Below, in pieces: positions 1-7,103 of a DNA stretch of 13,863 nucleotides. Source of the DNA: Phosphoribacter sp964558825 (GTDB lineage: Bacteria > Actinomycetota > Actinomycetes > Actinomycetales > Dermatophilaceae). The notes beneath the pieces were generated by a model, which ran no database searches, had not been told where the DNA came from, and was given only the letters and a program-made list of their open reading frames with translations. Position 1 is the first letter of the stretch. Each line of letters opens with the position of its first letter. The DNA lies in NCBI GenBank assembly GCA_964558825.1, contig CAZLGB010000083.1:1-13863 (forward strand). Direction: 5' to 3'. A program made the translations under genes and the position numbers.

Positions 1-259
1 GGCGGCCGGGCGGGCGTGGTCCCCGTGGACCGGCGCCTCCCGGCCCTGGGGGGTATGCCGTGCCCCGGCCGGAGGGGGAGCGCGGCGGGGCCGACGAGGG
101 GCGCGAGAAGGACACCTTGCGCCGGGTGTCGACCGTGTAGACGGCATCCGGATCGGCCGATCGCCCCGGGCCCGATCCGGGGACGGCAGGCATCCGCCGG
201 GTGGGGCGTTGGGGGATCGGCCGGGCGTCGTCCTCGTGGCCCCGCTCGGTGCCCGTCAC
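1..259 (-). CDS. Partial unidentified protein, Pro/Arg-rich N-terminus (3' end outside window)
   Basis: An open frame on the minus strand starts at GTG 259-257 and reads 86 codons without a stop to the window edge. A strong Shine-Dalgarno GAGGAGG (minus strand, 272-266) lies 6 nt before the GTG, and third positions are mostly G or C, as expected for a real gene here. The visible protein begins VTGTERGHEDDARPIPQRP and continues as a Pro/Gly/Arg/Ser-rich stretch with no hydrophobic segment, so it is probably a disordered cytoplasmic N-terminus; in such proteins a folded or membrane domain often follows. I do not recognise the family. It is divergent from the galactofuranose operon, so a cell-envelope role is plausible but only by position. 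An ATG also lies just after the Shine-Dalgarno sequence but reads only ATG-CCG-TGA. Confidence 0.5.
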   Translation of the reverse strand, partial: MTGTERGHEDDARPIPQRPTRRMPAVPGSGPGRSADPDAVYTVDTRRKVSFSRPSSAPPRSPSGRGTAYPPGPGGAGPRGPRPPGR

Positions 260-405
260 GGCATACCTCCTCGTGGTGCGGGTCGCGCGAAGGTCAAGTG
301 TCGCATCGACGCGCCGGTCCGCGCGCCCGACCCGCCAGGACGGCAGGCAGCGGGACCGTAGGATGGGCAGGTTGGGGTGGCCGGCCGGACCGAGGAGACG
401 AGCAG
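260..405. promoter_or_regulatory. Divergent intergenic region upstream of glf
   Basis: This 146-bp gap separates the minus-strand gene at the left edge from glf. On the plus strand TAGGAT (359-364) is a good -10 candidate, which would put the transcript start near 371 and give glf a leader of about 35 nt; I see no clear -35. On the minus strand TACGGT (360-355) could be an overlapping -10 for the left gene, with a leader of about 90 nt. One copy of the over-represented octamer lies at 259-266, between the Shine-Dalgarno sequence and start codon of the left gene. No terminator or RNA gene is visible. Confidence 0.4.
392..397 (+). promoter_or_regulatory. Ribosome binding site that sets the glf start
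   Basis: GAGGAG at 392-397 lies 8 nt before GTG 406. It supports the GTG over the much earlier in-frame start at 16, because the extra 130 residues would be low-complexity Arg/Gly/Pro sequence, and homologous mutases begin a few residues before the VVVGSG nucleotide-binding strand. Confidence 0.75.
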
Positions 406-1593
406 GTGGACGCGGATCTCGTCGTCGTGGGATCCGGGCTTTTCGGGCTCGCCGTGGCCCAGCAGTGCGCCGAGCGCTTCGGGGCGCGCGTGCTCATCCT
501 CGAGCGTCGCTCGCACATCGGTGGCAACGCGTGGAGCGAGCCGGAGGCGCAGACCGGCATCGAGGTGCACCGCTATGGCGCGCACCTCTTCCACACCTCC
601 AACGAGCGGGTGTGGGCCTACGTCAACCGCTTCACCGACTTCACCGGCTATGTGCACCGGGTCTACACGACCCACCGCGGCGAGGTCTATCCGATGCCGA
701 TCAACCTCGGCACGATCAACCAGTTCTTCCGGGCGGCATACACCCCCGATCAGGCGCGGGCGCTCATCGCCGAGCAGGCCGCCGAGCTCGGCGGGCGCGA
801 GCCGAGCAGCTTCGTCGAGAAGGGGGTCTCGCTCATCGGCCGCCCGCTTTACGAGGCCTTCATCGCCCACTACACGGCCAAGCAGTGGCAGACCGACCCC
901 GAGTCGCTGCCGGCCGACATCATCAGCCGGTTGCCGGTGCGCTACACCTACGACAACCGCTACTTCAACGACACCCACGAGGGCCTGCCCACTCAGGGGT
1001 ATGCCGCGTGGCTGGCCCGGATGGTCGAGGACCCGCGCATCGAGGTGCGCCTCGACACCGACTTCTTCGATCCGGCCCAGCCGGCCAACCAGCAGGCGCT
1101 GGTCGGCTCCGTGCCGGTCGTCTACACCGGACCAGTCGACCGCTACTTCGGCGACGCCGAGGGCCAACTGGCCTGGCGCACACTCGATTTCGAGCAGGAA
1201 GTGTTGCCGATCGGCGACTTCCAGGGCACCTCGGTGATGAACTATCCCGACCCCGACGTGCCGTGGACGCGCATCCACGAGTTCCGCCATTTCCACCCCG
1301 AGCGCGACTATCCGAGCGATCGCACGGTCATCGTCCGCGAGTTCTCCCGTTTCGCCGAGGCCGGTGACGAGCCCTATTACCCGGTCAACACCCCCGCCGA
1401 CCGGGCCCGGCTGCTGGCCTATCGCGAGCGCGCCAAGACCGAGCCGGGTGTGCTCTTCGGCGGGCGCCTGGGCACCTATCAATATCTCGATATGCACATG
1501 GCGATCGGGTCGGCGCTCTCGCTCGTCGACGGGCGCCTCGAGGGCTATTTCACGCGCCACGAAGCGCTCACGGGGGAAGGATCGCCAGGATGA
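406..1593 (+). CDS. glf: UDP-galactopyranose mutase
   Basis: Glf is a cytoplasmic flavoenzyme that interconverts UDP-galactopyranose and UDP-galactofuranose using reduced FAD, supplying the donor for galactofuranose-containing polymers. The 395-residue product has the normal family length. An FAD-binding Rossmann strand, VVVGSGLFG, lies at residues 6-14, followed by ERRSHIGGNAW (33-43). Other family blocks are GIEVHRYGAHLFHT (51-64), KQW (159-161, the active-site Trp region), the YDNRYFNDTHEGLPTQGY block (182-199) and FGGRLGTYQYLDMH (351-364). The GTG start is chosen from the Shine-Dalgarno sequence at 392-397. It is the first gene of a four-gene operon and overlaps the next gene by 4 bp (ATGA). 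The neighbouring GlfT2-like gene uses its product, which makes the assignment very secure. Confidence 0.96.
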   Translation: MDADLVVVGSGLFGLAVAQQCAERFGARVLILERRSHIGGNAWSEPEAQTGIEVHRYGAHLFHTSNERVWAYVNRFTDFTGYVHRVYTTHRGEVYPMPINLGTINQFFRAAYTPDQARALIAEQAAELGGREPSSFVEKGVSLIGRPLYEAFIAHYTAKQWQTDPESLPADIISRLPVRYTYDNRYFNDTHEGLPTQGYAAWLARMVEDPRIEVRLDTDFFDPAQPANQQALVGSVPVVYTGPVDRYFGDAEGQLAWRTLDFEQEVLPIGDFQGTSVMNYPDPDVPWTRIHEFRHFHPERDYPSDRTVIVREFSRFAEAGDEPYYPVNTPADRARLLAYRERAKTEPGVLFGGRLGTYQYLDMHMAIGSALSLVDGRLEGYFTRHEALTGEGSPG

Positions 1594-3611
1594 GCGATGT
1601 GACGAGCACGAACCCGAGCACGGTCACCGGCACCGTCACCGAGGCGAGCTGGGAGCTCGCCGCGCGGGTCGTGCTGCCGGTGGACCACGACGAGGACGTC
1701 CTGCCGCTCTATGTCGAATACGGGCGCAGGTATGCCGGTCGCGACGACCGATTCGACGAGTCCGTGCGTGGCTGGGGCCAGGAGAAGGGCAATCTGCCCC
1801 CGGCTGCCGCCGCGCCGGTTGAGGGCCACAGCGACGACATCCGCTCGCGCACCGAGATGACCATCCGCCCCGGTGTGCGGGTGTCCTTCGCGACCTATGT
1901 CAACGCCTTCCCCGCCTCCTATTGGCGGCACTGGACGACGGTCGACCAGGTGCGCCTGCAGATCCGCGCCGAGGGGCGGGCGACCGTCCACGTTTACCGC
2001 TCCAACGCCCGGGGAGCCTCGATCCGGCTGCACAGCCTGCCCATCGGCGCGGGCGAGGCCAGCGGGCCCGAGACCGTTTCCGTCGACCTGGATCTGGTCC
2101 CCTTCGCCGACGGCGGGTGGTATTGGTTCGACATCGTCGGTGGAGCGGCCCCGGCGACCCTGCTCGAGGCCCGCTGGCTCGTGCACGGCATACCTCAGCG
2201 GGAGGCGCGACTGTCGATCGGGGTGACCACGGTCGACAAGCCCGACTATGTCAAGCGCATCGTCGAGACGGTCGCCGGCGATGCCGAGCTGCGCGAGCAC
2301 CTCGACATGCTGTGGATCGTCGACCAGGGCCGCGGACCGGTCACCGACGCCCCCGGCTGGGCAGAGGCGGCCGCTGCTCTCGGCACTCAGCTCAGCGTGA
2401 TCCCGCAAGCCAATCTCGGCGGCTCGGGCGGCTTTTCGCGCGGCATGCTCGAGACCCTGCGCGCCGCCAAGAGCACCTTTCACATGGTGCTCGACGATGA
2501 CGTCACCGTCGAGCCGGAGGGCATCCTGCGCGCGCTGCGCTTCGCGGCGCTCTGCCGCCGCCCGACGATCGTCGGGGCGCACATGTTCGACCTGCACAAC
2601 CCCTCGGTGTTGCACTCCTTCGGCGAGCGGGTCGACCCGGTCAAGTGGGTCTTCGGTCCGGTCCGCGGGGTGCACGAGGAGCACAACCTCGCGTATGCCG
2701 GGCTGCGTGAGACACCGTGGCTGCACCGGCGCACCGACGTCACCTACACCGGGTGGTGGATGTGCCTCATCCCCACCGAGGTGCTGCAGGCGGTGGGGCT
2801 GTCGCTGCCGGTCTTCATCAAGTGGGACGACGCCGAGCACTGCCTGCGAGCCGGTGCCGCCGGCTATCCGACGGTGACCTTCCCCGGCGCCCACGTCTGG
2901 CACGTGTCGTGGAACGACAAGGACGACACGGTCGAGTGGCAGGCCTACTTCCACCAACGCAATCTCGTCATCTCGGCGTTGCTGCACTCTCAGCTGCCGC
3001 ACGGTGGCGGCGTCCCCCGCGCCTCGCTCGAATGGCTCTTCAAGCACGCCTACTCGATGCGCTACTACGCCAACGCGATTCGACTGCGCGCGCTGCGTGA
3101 CCTCTTCCGCGGCCCGGAGCACCTGCACGCGACGATCGGGTCGATCCTGCCGGAGTTGCGGGCCATCGCCGCCGACTACCCCGATGTTCGCTCGCGGCCG
3201 GATGCCGAGGACTTCCCCGCTCCAGCCGGCGAGCCCATCGGGCCGGCACCCCGGCTGCCGCGGCGCAGCATGTTGTTGCCCTGGGCCGGCAAGACCGCCC
3301 TTCGCCACCTGCGCCGGGTCGCCCCCGGCAGCGAGGCCACTCCTCAGCTGACCATTCCGCACCGTTACGCCCTGTGGTGGTACCTCTCCCAATACGACTC
3401 GGCCATCGTCTCCAAGGCCGACGGCACCGGCGTCGCCTTCCTCACCCGCCAGCCCGACACCTTCAAGGCCCAGGTCGCCGAGGGGCTGCGCCTGCACGTG
3501 CGGCTCTACCGCGAGTGGGACAGCCTCGCCGCGGCATACCGCGACGCGCTGGCGCAGATCACCTCGCCCGAGGCCTGGGCGTGCACCTTCGGGCTGGACG
3601 AGGCGCGGTGA
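1590..3611 (+). CDS. glfT2: Galactofuranosyltransferase, GlfT2-like
   Basis: This 673-residue protein resembles mycobacterial GlfT2 (about 640 residues), which polymerises galactofuranose from UDP-Galf onto a lipid-linked acceptor at the cytoplasmic face of the membrane. The three-part GlfT2 plan is visible: an N-terminal beta-rich domain (about 1-205), a GT-A domain (about 206-440) and a helical C-terminus. Key residues are present: NLGGSGGFSRG (275-285), the metal-binding DDD at 302-304, a GWW aromatic pair (388-390), WDDAE (412-416, containing the likely catalytic Asp) and HVWH (435-438). The start ATG overlaps the glf stop, with GGAAGG (1575-1580) 9 nt upstream. GlfT2 was characterised in arabinogalactan synthesis; whether the host makes arabinogalactan or another galactan cannot be told from this window. 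Substrate is inferred from motifs and from glf. Confidence 0.9.
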   Translation: MSDVTSTNPSTVTGTVTEASWELAARVVLPVDHDEDVLPLYVEYGRRYAGRDDRFDESVRGWGQEKGNLPPAAAAPVEGHSDDIRSRTEMTIRPGVRVSFATYVNAFPASYWRHWTTVDQVRLQIRAEGRATVHVYRSNARGASIRLHSLPIGAGEASGPETVSVDLDLVPFADGGWYWFDIVGGAAPATLLEARWLVHGIPQREARLSIGVTTVDKPDYVKRIVETVAGDAELREHLDMLWIVDQGRGPVTDAPGWAEAAAALGTQLSVIPQANLGGSGGFSRGMLETLRAAKSTFHMVLDDDVTVEPEGILRALRFAALCRRPTIVGAHMFDLHNPSVLHSFGERVDPVKWVFGPVRGVHEEHNLAYAGLRETPWLHRRTDVTYTGWWMCLIPTEVLQAVGLSLPVFIKWDDAEHCLRAGAAGYPTVTFPGAHVWHVSWNDKDDTVEWQAYFHQRNLVISALLHSQLPHGGGVPRASLEWLFKHAYSMRYYANAIRLRALRDLFRGPEHLHATIGSILPELRAIAADYPDVRSRPDAEDFPAPAGEPIGPAPRLPRRSMLLPWAGKTALRHLRRVAPGSEATPQLTIPHRYALWWYLSQYDSAIVSKADGTGVAFLTRQPDTFKAQVAEGLRLHVRLYREWDSLAAAYRDALAQITSPEAWACTFGLDEAR

Positions 3612-4099
3612 GCGCAGCCGCCGGAGGGCCCGGTGCGGCGCCCGCGGGGTCGACGCCCGGCTGGCTGACGCGGGTCCTGCGCGATCAGCGGGTGGCCTTT
3701 CTCGCGGTGGGGGCCTTCAACACGGCCTTCGGTTTCGCCTGCTTCGTCGGCTTCGACCGGCTCTTCTCCGGGCTCGCACCGCAGTGGGCCGCGGTCGTGC
3801 ACAACACCGCCACGCTGCTGGCCGCCCACGTCGTGTCGGTGCTCGTCGCCTTCGTCCTGCACCGCACCCTCGTCTTCCGGGTGACCGGTCAGCTCTGGGT
3901 CGACCTCGCGCGCTTCGAGCTGGTCAACCTCACGGCGCTCGGGCTCAACTGGGTGCTGCTCAATCTGCTCACCGTCTGGGTCGGTCTGCCCACCGTGGCG
4001 GCCCAGGCCATCGTGCTGGCCGTCATCGCCGCGACGTCCTTCCTCGGCCACAAGCACGTGTCCTTCCGCCGGTCGGCGAGCGGGGAGCGGCGCGGATGA
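3608..4099 (+). CDS. GtrA-family membrane protein
   Basis: This is a small 163-residue membrane protein with four hydrophobic segments at about residues 28-48, 60-87, 100-123 and 127-146. The arrangement and the phrases FLAVGAFNTAFGF (31-43), HRTLVFR (85-91) and FLGHKHVSFR (145-154) fit the GtrA family (PF04138). GtrA proteins take part in moving or handling polyprenyl-linked sugars for cell-surface polysaccharide synthesis; the mycobacterial relative Rv3789 acts in arabinogalactan assembly. The GTG start overlaps the preceding stop (GTGA), and GAGG lies at 3600-3603. A longer in-frame reading from 3374 would run inside the GlfT2-like gene and is unlikely. By position it probably serves the same polymer as its neighbours; the exact substrate is unknown. 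Confidence 0.88.
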   Translation: MSAAAGGPGAAPAGSTPGWLTRVLRDQRVAFLAVGAFNTAFGFACFVGFDRLFSGLAPQWAAVVHNTATLLAAHVVSVLVAFVLHRTLVFRVTGQLWVDLARFELVNLTALGLNWVLLNLLTVWVGLPTVAAQAIVLAVIAATSFLGHKHVSFRRSASGERRG

Positions 4100-4932
4100 G
4101 CCCCCGGGTCTCGGTCGTCGTGCCGACCTTCAACAATGCCCAGTTCGTCGAGGCGACGATGGAGTCGATTCTCGCCTCGACCTTCACCGACTTCGAGCTG
4201 CTCGTCGCCGACCACAGCTCGACAGACGGGACCTGGGAGGTGCTGCAGCGCTTCGCCGCCGACCCGCGGGTGACGCTCTGGCAGACGCCCGCCGGCGGTG
4301 GCGCGGCGGCCAACTGGTCGGCCGTCACCGAGCGCGCCCAGGGGGAGTTCGTCAAGCTCGTCTGCGGCGACGACCTGCTCTATCCGACCTGCCTGCGCGA
4401 GCAGGTCGACGCGATGGACAGCCACCCCAAGGTCGTCCTCGTCTGTGCGCGCCGTGACCTCATCGACGCCGACGGCACCCAGCTGGCCGGAGGCCGGGGG
4501 ATGGCCCGCATCAGCGGCCTGCACGAGGGCCGCGCCGCGATCCGGCGCACCGTGCGGGCGGGGACCAACCTCTTCGGCGAGCCGGCCTCGGTGCTCATCC
4601 GCCGCGGCGACCTCGAGGCCGTCGGCGGCTGGTGGGCCGACCACCCCTATGTCATCGACGAGGCGACCTATGCGCTGGTGCTGCTGCGCGGCGATCTGTA
4701 TGCCGTGCCGCGCAGCCTTGCGGCCTTCCGGATCAGCGCCGGTCAGTGGAGTGTCGAGCTGGCCGATCAGCAGGCCGCCCAGGTCGTCGCCTTCCACGAC
4801 GCCCTGGCCCATCGGGCCCCCGGGCTGCTCTCCCGGGCCGACTTGCGGCGCGGGAGAGCGATGGCGACCGGACTGGGCCAGGCGCGGCGATTGGTCTACT
4901 TCGCGCTGCGCTTGCGCCGCCGGTCGCCATGA
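4096..4932 (+). CDS. Glycosyltransferase family 2 protein
   Basis: The 278-residue protein has a GT-A fold of family GT2. It opens with MSPRVSVVVPTFNNAQFVEA, followed by the nucleotide-binding ADHSSTDGT (38-46) and the metal-binding CGDD (90-93). GEPASVLIRRGDLEAVGGW (161-179) fits the acceptor-side region, and YVIDEATYALVL (185-196) follows. No transmembrane segment is obvious and the C-terminus is basic (RLRRRSP), so it is probably a cytoplasmic or peripheral membrane enzyme. ATG overlaps the gtrA stop by 4 bp, and GGGGAG (4082-4087) sits 8 nt before it. It ends the galactofuranose operon. A GtrA-GT2 pairing often means a sugar is loaded onto a lipid and then moved across the membrane, but the sugar cannot be named. 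Its last 37 bp overlap the convergent sulP gene. Confidence 0.9.
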   Translation: MSPRVSVVVPTFNNAQFVEATMESILASTFTDFELLVADHSSTDGTWEVLQRFAADPRVTLWQTPAGGGAAANWSAVTERAQGEFVKLVCGDDLLYPTCLREQVDAMDSHPKVVLVCARRDLIDADGTQLAGGRGMARISGLHEGRAAIRRTVRAGTNLFGEPASVLIRRGDLEAVGGWWADHPYVIDEATYALVLLRGDLYAVPRSLAAFRISAGQWSVELADQQAAQVVAFHDALAHRAPGLLSRADLRRGRAMATGLGQARRLVYFALRLRRRSP

Positions 4933-6986
4933 TGGCCGTCGTGGTCGTGGCCATGCCCGTGGTCGTCGTCGTCCTCGTGGGCCTGCTGGGCCGGCTGGGC
5001 CTGGCCGTGCCCATGATCGGGCGCGATGACTGCCACCTGGCTGGGAGCGGGCGCGGTCGCTGAGGCGAAGCCGTCCGGCGCTGTCCCGTCATCGGGAGGC
5101 GACCACTCGTTGTAGGCGTCGAAGTCGTCGAAGTCCAGCGTGAAGCGATCACGGTCGAAGCGCTCGATCTCGTCCTCGCGGTCGCTGCCCCGGGTGAGGA
5201 TGACCTCGGGACCCTCGTCGGCGAGCATCGCGTCCTCGGCAGCCGCCTCGTAGGGGTCCCAGAAGTCGTCGGACAGCTGCTCGTCGCGGCGCATGCGGTC
5301 CTGGATGTCGGTCTTGGCCGCCTTGACACCGGCCGAGATCGAGTGCCAGATGCGGTCCTCGCCGAGCATGTCGAGCACGCCGGAGCGCTGCATGACGCCC
5401 TTGACGTTGCCGAAGACGCGCACGAGGTAGACCTCGATGTCCTCTTCCCGCAGCTGCTTGATGAGCTCGATGAGCCGCTCGGCCGTCGTCGCATCGAGCT
5501 GGTTGGTCGCCTCGACGTCGAGGACCAGGGCGCGCACGTCCTGGCGCTTGCGGGTGAGGCGCGAGACCCGTCGGATGACCTGGTCGCTGTTGGCCCAGAA
5601 GACCGGACCGTCGGGCCGCAGCACGCAGACGCTCTTGACGGACTTGCGGTTGGGGTCGTGGGAGATCGCTCCCCAGGCGGCCTTCTCGCCGGGGACCTTG
5701 CCCATCTCGTCGATGTGCACCTGCATGGAGCGGTAGATCAGGCCGAGCAGCGACTGACCGATGGCGATGAGCAGGCCGTTGAGGGGGCCGGCGATGAGAA
5801 CGCCGACGAGGGCAGCGATGGAGCCGACGAAGTCGTTGCGGCGCACCCGCTTGTAGTAGGTGAACTTGCGTGGGTGCACCAGGCCCCACACGGCGTGCAC
5901 GACGACGGCGCTGAGCACCGCACGGGGGAGCGGGGTGAGCAGGCCGGCGGCCAGCAGCAGCACGAGCATCGCCACCACCGCGGCGACCAGGCCGAAGACT
6001 TGCGAGCGACCGCCCGCGCGCACCACGGCCGCGGTCTTGGAGAGGCTGCCGCCGACGCCCATGCCGCTGAAGAAGCCCGAGGCGACGTTGGCGACACCGT
6101 TGGCGATGAACTCGGCGTTGTCCTTGAGGTCGCCGCGCGACTCCTTGCCGGCGAAGGTGTGCGCTGCAGCAAGGCCCTCGGCGATGCCGACCGCGGCCAG
6201 GGCGAAGCCACCCGTGACGAGATTGCTGAGGTCTCCGAGTGAGATCCCGGGAATCGTGGGGACGGGCAGTCCGACGGGCACCGTGCCGACGACGGCGATG
6301 CCGCGGCCGGGCAGGTCGAGCAGGCGCGAGGCGAGGATGCCGCCGACGATCGCCAACAGCGACCACGGCATACGCGGCGCGACCTTGGAGCCCCCGAAGA
6401 GCAGCAGCAGCGCGGCGGCGGCGACCAGCAGGGTCATCGGCTGGGCCTTGGGCACCGCGAGCAGGATCGCCCACAGCTTTTCGAAGAGCGAGCCGCTCGG
6501 GCTCGGAATGCCGAGCAGCGCCGGGATCTCGCCCGCGACGATGATGACGACCAATCCGGTGACGAAGCCCGTGACGATGGGCTCGCTGAGGAACTGGGCC
6601 ACCCAGCCCAGGCGTAACAACCCGATGGCGATGAGGACGATGCCCGCGATGATGGCCAGGGCGGCGGTCAGCCCGATGGCCTTGGCCGAGTCGCCCCCGG
6701 CGAGCCCGCGCACGACCGTGCCGGACAGCACCGACACCGTCGACACCGGCCCCATGAACAGCACGCGCGAGGAGCCGAACAACGCATAGGCGAACAGCGC
6801 CGGGGGGATCGAGTAGAGGCCGACCTGGACGGGAACCCCCGCGACCACGGCATAACCCAGCGCCTGGGGGATGGCCAGCGCAGCGACCAACAGGCCAGCG
6901 GTCATGTCACCCATGAGATGGGATCGATCCAGCTGACGCAGGCGCACCAGGCCAGGCATGAGGGTGTCGAGGTCCAAACGCATCAC
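4896..6986 (-). CDS. SulP/SLC26 family anion transporter with STAS domain and His/Asp-rich tail
   Basis: A 696-residue integral membrane transporter of the SulP family, which moves sulfate, bicarbonate or other anions. The membrane part (about residues 24-425) shows the family signature DMTAGLLVAALAIPQALGYA (27-46), AGVPVQVGLYS (49-59), FLSEPIVTGFVTG (132-144) and FSGMGVGGSLSKTA (306-319). A cytoplasmic STAS domain (about 452-560) includes LVLDVEATNQLDATTAERL (487-505). After it come a strongly acidic linker (about 561-640) and a tail with nine His at 658-686 and many Asp, ending in RRRKRSAK. No carbonic anhydrase domain is fused, unlike some actinobacterial SulP proteins. GTG 6986 is followed at once by ATG 6983; neither has a Shine-Dalgarno sequence, and a -10-like CAGAAT 6 nt upstream favours a leaderless start at GTG 6986. 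The substrate cannot be read from sequence. Confidence 0.93.
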   Translation of the reverse strand: MMRLDLDTLMPGLVRLRQLDRSHLMGDMTAGLLVAALAIPQALGYAVVAGVPVQVGLYSIPPALFAYALFGSSRVLFMGPVSTVSVLSGTVVRGLAGGDSAKAIGLTAALAIIAGIVLIAIGLLRLGWVAQFLSEPIVTGFVTGLVVIIVAGEIPALLGIPSPSGSLFEKLWAILLAVPKAQPMTLLVAAAALLLLFGGSKVAPRMPWSLLAIVGGILASRLLDLPGRGIAVVGTVPVGLPVPTIPGISLGDLSNLVTGGFALAAVGIAEGLAAAHTFAGKESRGDLKDNAEFIANGVANVASGFFSGMGVGGSLSKTAAVVRAGGRSQVFGLVAAVVAMLVLLLAAGLLTPLPRAVLSAVVVHAVWGLVHPRKFTYYKRVRRNDFVGSIAALVGVLIAGPLNGLLIAIGQSLLGLIYRSMQVHIDEMGKVPGEKAAWGAISHDPNRKSVKSVCVLRPDGPVFWANSDQVIRRVSRLTRKRQDVRALVLDVEATNQLDATTAERLIELIKQLREEDIEVYLVRVFGNVKGVMQRSGVLDMLGEDRIWHSISAGVKAAKTDIQDRMRRDEQLSDDFWDPYEAAAEDAMLADEGPEVILTRGSDREDEIERFDRDRFTLDFDDFDAYNEWSPPDDGTAPDGFASATAPAPSQVAVIAPDHGHGQAQPAQQAHEDDDDHGHGHDHDGHHGDRRRKRSAK

Positions 6987-6992
6987 TGGGCA

Positions 6993-6998
6993 ATTCTG
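6993..6998 (-). promoter_or_regulatory. Candidate -10 box of sulP
   Basis: On the minus strand CAGAAT (6998-6993) is separated by 6 nt from GTG 6986. This spacing puts the transcript start at the start codon and explains the lack of a Shine-Dalgarno sequence. The first base departs from TAnnnT, so this is moderate evidence. Confidence 0.4.
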
Positions 6999-7000
6999 CC

Positions 7001-7018
7001 GTTCACCATGGGTTCACC
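7001..7018. repeat. Direct repeat GTTCACC in the sulP/scoA gap
   Basis: GTTCACC occurs at 7001-7007 and 7012-7018, 11 bp apart start to start, which is about one helical turn. The two copies lie between the expected -10 and -35 of sulP, a typical place for a repressor or activator site. No regulator is assigned. The remainder of the 117-bp gap up to scoA holds only the scoA -10 candidate. Confidence 0.35.
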
Positions 7019-7090
7019 GCGAGTTTCCTTGGTCACAGCGAGGACGTGTCGTCCCCACATGGTGCCCCTCCGGCGCCAAGGGCGCAGCAC

Positions 7091-7096
7091 TAGAGT
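7091..7096 (+). promoter_or_regulatory. Candidate -10 box of scoA (leaderless)
   Basis: TAGAGT lies 7 nt before ATG 7104, with no purine-rich ribosome binding site between. The same TAGAGTCGG word precedes the DNA glycosylase gene at 9326-9334. Both fit leaderless mRNAs that start at the ATG. No -35 is recognisable. Confidence 0.6.
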
Positions 7097-7103
7097 CGGC
7101 CCC

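Noticed and set aside
16..405. N-terminal extension of glf from 16
   Set aside because: The added 130 residues are Arg/Gly/Pro-rich without family similarity, run antisense through the left-edge gene, and a good ribosome binding site supports GTG 406.
256..1560. Minus-strand 434-codon open frame across glf
   Set aside because: It is antisense to a fully conserved UDP-galactopyranose mutase; its Asp/Val/Gly-rich product resembles no family and arises from GC-rich codon structure.
1545..3497. Minus-strand 650-codon open frame across the GlfT2-like gene
   Set aside because: It is long only because high GC removes stops from the antisense frame; the plus strand carries clear GT motifs and operon overlaps.
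4938..5020. Repetitive GTGGTCGTGG-like tract as a possible microsatellite or regulatory repeat
   Set aside because: It is the coding sequence of the His/Asp-rich tail of SulP read on the opposite strand.
6918..7103. Longer scoA start at 6918
   Set aside because: It would run antisense into the sulP N-terminus and through the divergent promoters; ScoA homologues begin at MDKVV.
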